This document shows positions 6,950 to 9,564 of a stretch of DNA of 9,564 nt, piece by piece. Positions within the stretch are counted from its first letter, which is position 1. Every line of letters starts with the position of its first letter. The DNA is from Porticoccaceae bacterium (lineage in GTDB: Bacteria; Pseudomonadota; Gammaproteobacteria; Pseudomonadales; Porticoccaceae). The notes under the pieces are model-generated. The model was not told the DNA's origin. It made no database searches and saw only the letters and a list, made by a program, of their open reading frames with translations. Both the position numbers and the translations under genes were made by a program. The stretch lies in NCBI GenBank assembly GCA_002692165.1, contig NZJL01000048.1, forward strand, positions 1 through 9,564. Reading direction: 5' to 3'.

Positions 6950-7636
6950 ATGGTAAAAAAAATAGAAAAAAAGATAGTCAGCTATAAAGTGGCCAGTAAT
7001 GACGGCATTGAAGAAGAAGCCACAAAGCCGACACAAACGACTGAAAGTAATATAATTCAGATGCATGAAAAGGTTTCGAGACCAGAGGCCTTATCCGGAA
7101 GCACTTACAAAATTAAAACGCCTCTATCAGATCACGCTCTCTACTTGACAATCAACGACATCATTCTCAATGAGGGCACCGACCACGAGTTGCGGCGACC
7201 TTTTGAAATTTTTATCAATTCAAAAAATATGGACCACTTTCAGTGGATCGTTGCACTCACACGAGTGATATCAGCCGTTTTTCGCAAGGGAGGAGACTGC
7301 ACCTTCCTTGTAGAAGAACTCAAAGCAGTTTTTGATCCACAAGGCGGATACTTTAAGCCAGGAGGGAAATTTATGCCCTCGCTGGTGGCCGAGATTGGTT
7401 GGGCCATAGAGGACCACCTCCAGAAAATTGGCCTACTTATTGCACCCAAAATCCCGGAGCACCAGCAAAAAATATTAGACGCCAAACGGTCTGAGTTTGA
7501 GACCAAAACGACATCGGCTGAATCGGGAAGCTTTCCGTCAAATGCCGAGGTCTGCAAAAAATGCAATGTCAAAGCCGTAATATTAATGGATGGATGCATG
7601 ACCTGCCTCAATTGTGGCGACTCAAAGTGTGGTTAG
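6950..7636 (+). CDS. nrdJb: NrdJb: TSCPD domain and C-terminal redox tail of split class II reductase
   Basis: This 228-residue protein supplies the part missing from the catalytic subunit upstream. Residues about 50-160 form a TSCPD domain (STYKIKTPLSDHALYLTIND, FEIFINSKN, GGYFKPGGKFMPSLVAEIGWAIEDHL). The tail carries C202-x2-C205, C216-x2-C219-x2-C222 and C227 in GCMTCLNCGDSKCG. In single-chain NrdJ this tail is the zinc-binding, redox-active C-terminus; the C222/C227 spacing equals that of the cysteine pair (C731/C736) that re-reduces the active site in the Lactobacillus enzyme. The role inferred is to shuttle electrons from thioredoxin or a like donor to C105/C335 of NrdJa. A low-complexity acidic and polar linker (about 18-48) precedes the domain. 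It is very probably co-transcribed with nrdJa, 40 bases upstream. The gene is complete, with ATG at 6950. Confidence 0.9.
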   Translation: MVKKIEKKIVSYKVASNDGIEEEATKPTQTTESNIIQMHEKVSRPEALSGSTYKIKTPLSDHALYLTINDIILNEGTDHELRRPFEIFINSKNMDHFQWIVALTRVISAVFRKGGDCTFLVEELKAVFDPQGGYFKPGGKFMPSLVAEIGWAIEDHLQKIGLLIAPKIPEHQQKILDAKRSEFETKTTSAESGSFPSNAEVCKKCNVKAVILMDGCMTCLNCGDSKCG

Positions 7637-7723
7637 TCTCAGGTCTTAAATCTTTTTCGCAGCGGATCCAGTGTTTGCGCAATTTTCCTGCTCATTCAAT
7701 AACGCGCACCGGAGCTCAGTATT
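7637..7723 (+). other. Short gap between nrdJb and the carbonic anhydrase gene
   Basis: These 87 bases contain no gene and no stem followed by a T-run. GGAG at 7711-7714 is the probable ribosome binding site of the TTG start at 7724. Whether the anhydrase has its own promoter here cannot be decided. Confidence 0.5.
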
Positions 7724-8353
7724 TTGAGTGAATTGCATGAATTACTTTGTCGGAATTTTTCTTGGGCGGACAAAATCAAAAGCCGCTCGCCAGACTTCTT
7801 CAAAAACCTATCGGAGAGGCACAGACCAAAGTACCTCTGGATTGGCTGCTCCGACAGCAGAACGGCACCTGACCGCCTTCTTGATCTGCCCTCGGAACAG
7901 ATTTTTGTTCATCGCAACATAGCAAATATGGTGCATTCTGATGACGCTAGCTGCATGTCAGTAATCCAATACGCAGTTGACCAACTTAAGGTCGATCATA
8001 TCGTTGTTTGTGGTCATAGTCATTGTGGCGGGGTGAGAGCGGTGCTTGAGGAACAAACCAGCGGTCCAATAGACCAATGGTTGAAACCCCTGTCTGTTTT
8101 GAAGACCTCGATCGCCGGAAAGCTTAAGCAAGCATCTTTAAATGAGAGGTCTGTCACCCTTGCGGAGTTGAATGTTGTAAAACAGGTAACCAATGTTTGC
8201 AAGTCCGCAACAGTTCAAACCGCCTGGGAAATGGGAGAAAAGCTTTCTGTTCATGGATGGATCTTTGATGTAAGTACCGGCATACTCAAAGACTTGCTGG
8301 GCGACATTACATCAGCACGATCAGCTGCCGCTGTTAAAGAGCAATATTTCTAA
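7724..8353 (+). CDS. can: Beta-class carbonic anhydrase (Can type)
   Basis: It interconverts CO2 and bicarbonate in the cytoplasm with a zinc ion. With the TTG at 7724 as residue 1, the zinc ligands fall at C42, D44, H98 and C101 (WIGCSDSR, CGHSHCGG), the same numbers as in E. coli Can, which supports this start. GGAG lies nine bases upstream, and no ATG or GTG start lies between the in-frame stop at 7700 and this codon. W39 and R64 of the non-catalytic bicarbonate site are present, but residue 181 is F (HGWIFDV) where E. coli has Y. At 209 residues it is slightly shorter at the C-terminus than Can. It is 87 bases after nrdJb on the same strand, with no convincing terminator between, and ends four bases into the convergent meaB stop. 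Its bicarbonate could feed the carboxylase encoded nearby; this is inference. Confidence 0.95.
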   Translation: MSELHELLCRNFSWADKIKSRSPDFFKNLSERHRPKYLWIGCSDSRTAPDRLLDLPSEQIFVHRNIANMVHSDDASCMSVIQYAVDQLKVDHIVVCGHSHCGGVRAVLEEQTSGPIDQWLKPLSVLKTSIAGKLKQASLNERSVTLAELNVVKQVTNVCKSATVQTAWEMGEKLSVHGWIFDVSTGILKDLLGDITSARSAAAVKEQYF

Positions 8354-9330
8354 GTCGTACCCTTAAATTTTTCTAATAGCTGTCTCGCAGCTAAAGTAGG
8401 GTGCAATGCTCCGGAAAACACGGCTTTTTCAATTGATAGGACGCTCGAGCGAACTCCTGGATTATCTTTAAGATCTGAAAGGACAAGTGCTGTAGTTTCG
8501 CCCCACATCCAGGCTAGAGCCTGGTCGGCACGATGCGTCTCAAATTCTCCAGATTCCTTCAATGCCAATTGCATCTCAATCAAGTGTTCCCACACCTCTG
8601 TAATACCATGACCATCAAAAGATGAGCAAGCTGAAACAATTGGTTTCCAAGCGTTATGCCGCGCTTTGATAAATTGTAGAGCTGATCGATACTCGTCAGC
8701 AGTTCGCTGAGCAACCGCACGTTGCTCGCCATCTGCTTTGTTAACTAAGACAATGTCAGCTAATTCTGTAATACCGCGTTTAATCCCCTGCAATTCGTCT
8801 CCGGCAGAGGGCAATAAAAGCAATACAAACGCATCAACCATATCGGCTGCCCTAGTTTCTGATTGCCCCACACCCACTGTTTCAATGATTATTACGTCGA
8901 ATCCCGCAGCCTCACAAAGCAACAACGACTCACGAGTGCGTCGCGTGACACCCCCAAGCGTCTCACCTGCAGGCGAAGGCCGGACAAATGCATTTTCGCG
9001 CATCGAGAACGTCTGCATTCGTGTCTTATCACCTAAGATTGAGCCACCGGTAAGCACTGAAGAAGGATCCACCGCTAATACCGCCACCTTATGACCAATG
9101 TCGATCAAGTGGTTCCCGAACGATTCGATAAATGTTGATTTCCCGACCCCAGGCGCACCGGAGATGCCAATTCTTATCGAATTTCCCGAATGAGGGAGCA
9201 GTTTCTGGAGCAATTGATCCGCCGACTGCCGATGATCCAAGCGAGATGATTCAATTGCAGTAATTCCCTTAGCAAGGGCACGCCGGTCTCCATCCAATAT
9301 TTGTTTCTCTAAGGATAGCTTCTCAACCAT
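8350..9330 (-). CDS. meaB: MeaB/ArgK family GTPase, methylmalonyl-CoA mutase chaperone
   Basis: MeaB is a G3E-family GTPase that gates adenosylcobalamin loading into methylmalonyl-CoA mutase and protects or reactivates it. The 326 residues show Walker A SGAPGVGKST (57-66), VDPSS (88-92), GDKTRM (100-105), ETVGVGQSE (150-158) and the guanine-specificity NKAD (197-200). The C-terminal dimerisation part has the usual WMW (274-276) and LAARQLLEKF ending. Length is normal. ATG at 9330 has GGAG and AGGG purine stretches within 20 bases upstream. It follows the carboxylase alpha gene by 46 bases on the same strand, fitting an operon for propionyl-CoA to succinyl-CoA conversion. The mutase itself is not in the window. 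Its stop overlaps that of the convergent carbonic anhydrase by four bases (CTAA). Cobalamin metabolism is thus represented by two independent systems nearby. Confidence 0.95.
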   Translation of the reverse strand: MVEKLSLEKQILDGDRRALAKGITAIESSRLDHRQSADQLLQKLLPHSGNSIRIGISGAPGVGKSTFIESFGNHLIDIGHKVAVLAVDPSSVLTGGSILGDKTRMQTFSMRENAFVRPSPAGETLGGVTRRTRESLLLCEAAGFDVIIIETVGVGQSETRAADMVDAFVLLLLPSAGDELQGIKRGITELADIVLVNKADGEQRAVAQRTADEYRSALQFIKARHNAWKPIVSACSSFDGHGITEVWEHLIEMQLALKESGEFETHRADQALAWMWGETTALVLSDLKDNPGVRSSVLSIEKAVFSGALHPTLAARQLLEKFKGTT

Positions 9331-9376
9331 AATAAAACCCTACTCCATCCATGTAACTAGCCACTCCGGCGGAGGT

Positions 9377-9564
9377 TTATTCAAATTCCAAAATGACCTG
9401 ATCAACCGCTACACTATCTCCCACTGCGCTGCGTATCGACGATACGACACCATTTTGTATGGCCTTTAAACTGTTTTCCATCTTCATGGCCTCTATCACC
9501 GCGAGTTCGTCCCCCGCTTTAACAGTATCACCAATTGAAACAGAAATACCGATCAGAAGCCCTG
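9377..9564 (-). CDS. Acyl-CoA (probably propionyl-CoA) carboxylase alpha subunit, biotin-carrier C-terminus, partial
   Basis: Only the last 61 residues are in the window; the gene continues beyond the right edge. They form a complete biotinyl domain: GLLIGISVSIGDTVKAGDEL, then EAMKMEN with the lysine to be biotinylated (codon at 9482-9484), then NGVVSSIRSAVGDSVAVDQVILEFE and a TAA. The N-terminal G-L of this piece fits the usual 'M-P-G-L' run-in of propionyl-CoA and methylcrotonyl-CoA carboxylase alpha subunits, which carry the carrier domain at the end of the biotin carboxylase chain. The neighbouring meaB favours the propionyl-CoA enzyme, which consumes bicarbonate and ATP. A free-standing carrier protein or another biotin-dependent carboxylase cannot be excluded without upstream sequence. 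Confidence 0.85.
   Translation of the reverse strand, partial: GLLIGISVSIGDTVKAGDELAVIEAMKMENSLKAIQNGVVSSIRSAVGDSVAVDQVILEFE

Noticed and set aside
8377..8393. Perfect six-pair hairpin TAGCTG/CAGCTA near the convergent stops, as a bidirectional terminator
   Set aside because: It lies inside meaB coding sequence and neither strand has a T-run directly after the stem.
9364..9374. CTCCGGCGGAG hairpin just after the carboxylase stop, as a terminator
   Set aside because: The stem is four pairs, has no T-run, and the next gene follows at once in the same direction.
9432..9446. CGTATCG-A-CGATACG palindrome in the biotin-carrier region
   Set aside because: It encodes conserved domain residues (VSSIRS) and has no regulatory context, so it is probably chance.

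Overview
The window carries seven protein-coding genes, two of them cut or disturbed at its edges, at roughly 45% GC. They fit a Gram-negative bacterium, most likely a proteobacterium. The indicators are a split class II ribonucleotide reductase of the NrdJa/NrdJb kind, a Can-type beta carbonic anhydrase numbered like the E. coli enzyme, a secreted M48 protease, and a methylmalonyl-CoA pathway GTPase next to a biotin carboxylase subunit. The genus cannot be named from the sequence alone.

Layout: positions 1-95 are an exact inverted copy of positions 629-723, which lie inside the first gene. From about 96 to 1493 (+) runs an M48 zinc metalloprotease whose N-terminus breaks exactly where the inverted copy ends. 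It is followed at 1529-2260 (+) by a membrane-anchored protein resembling a parvulin-type peptidyl-prolyl isomerase. Both are probably envelope proteins. Converging on them from the right is trpB-trpA (minus, 4303-2277), the tryptophan synthase beta and alpha subunits, with overlapping stop and start codons.

A 455-base divergent intergenic region (4304-4758) separates trpBA from a two-gene adenosylcobalamin-dependent ribonucleotide reductase: nrdJa (4759-6909, catalytic barrel) and nrdJb (6950-7636, TSCPD domain plus cysteine-rich redox tail). Upstream of nrdJa are two NrdR-box-like sites about three helical turns apart, preceded by two 9-mers that each differ from the DnaA box by one base.

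Next come a beta carbonic anhydrase (7724-8353, +), whose stop codon overlaps that of the convergent meaB (8350-9330, minus), and the biotin-carrier C-terminus of an acyl-CoA (probably propionyl-CoA) carboxylase alpha subunit (9377-9564, minus, cut by the window edge). Reading right to left, the carboxylase and MeaB belong to propionyl-CoA to succinyl-CoA metabolism. Two functions in the window therefore depend on adenosylcobalamin: NrdJ directly, and MeaB through its partner mutase, which is not in the window. Carbonic anhydrase could supply bicarbonate to the carboxylase.

I found no CRISPR array, transposon, RNA gene or evident undescribed system. The most unusual signal is the exact inverted repeat at the left edge, which looks more like a chimeric amplification or assembly artefact than biology. 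The most useful biological signals are the split reductase and its layered upstream sites.
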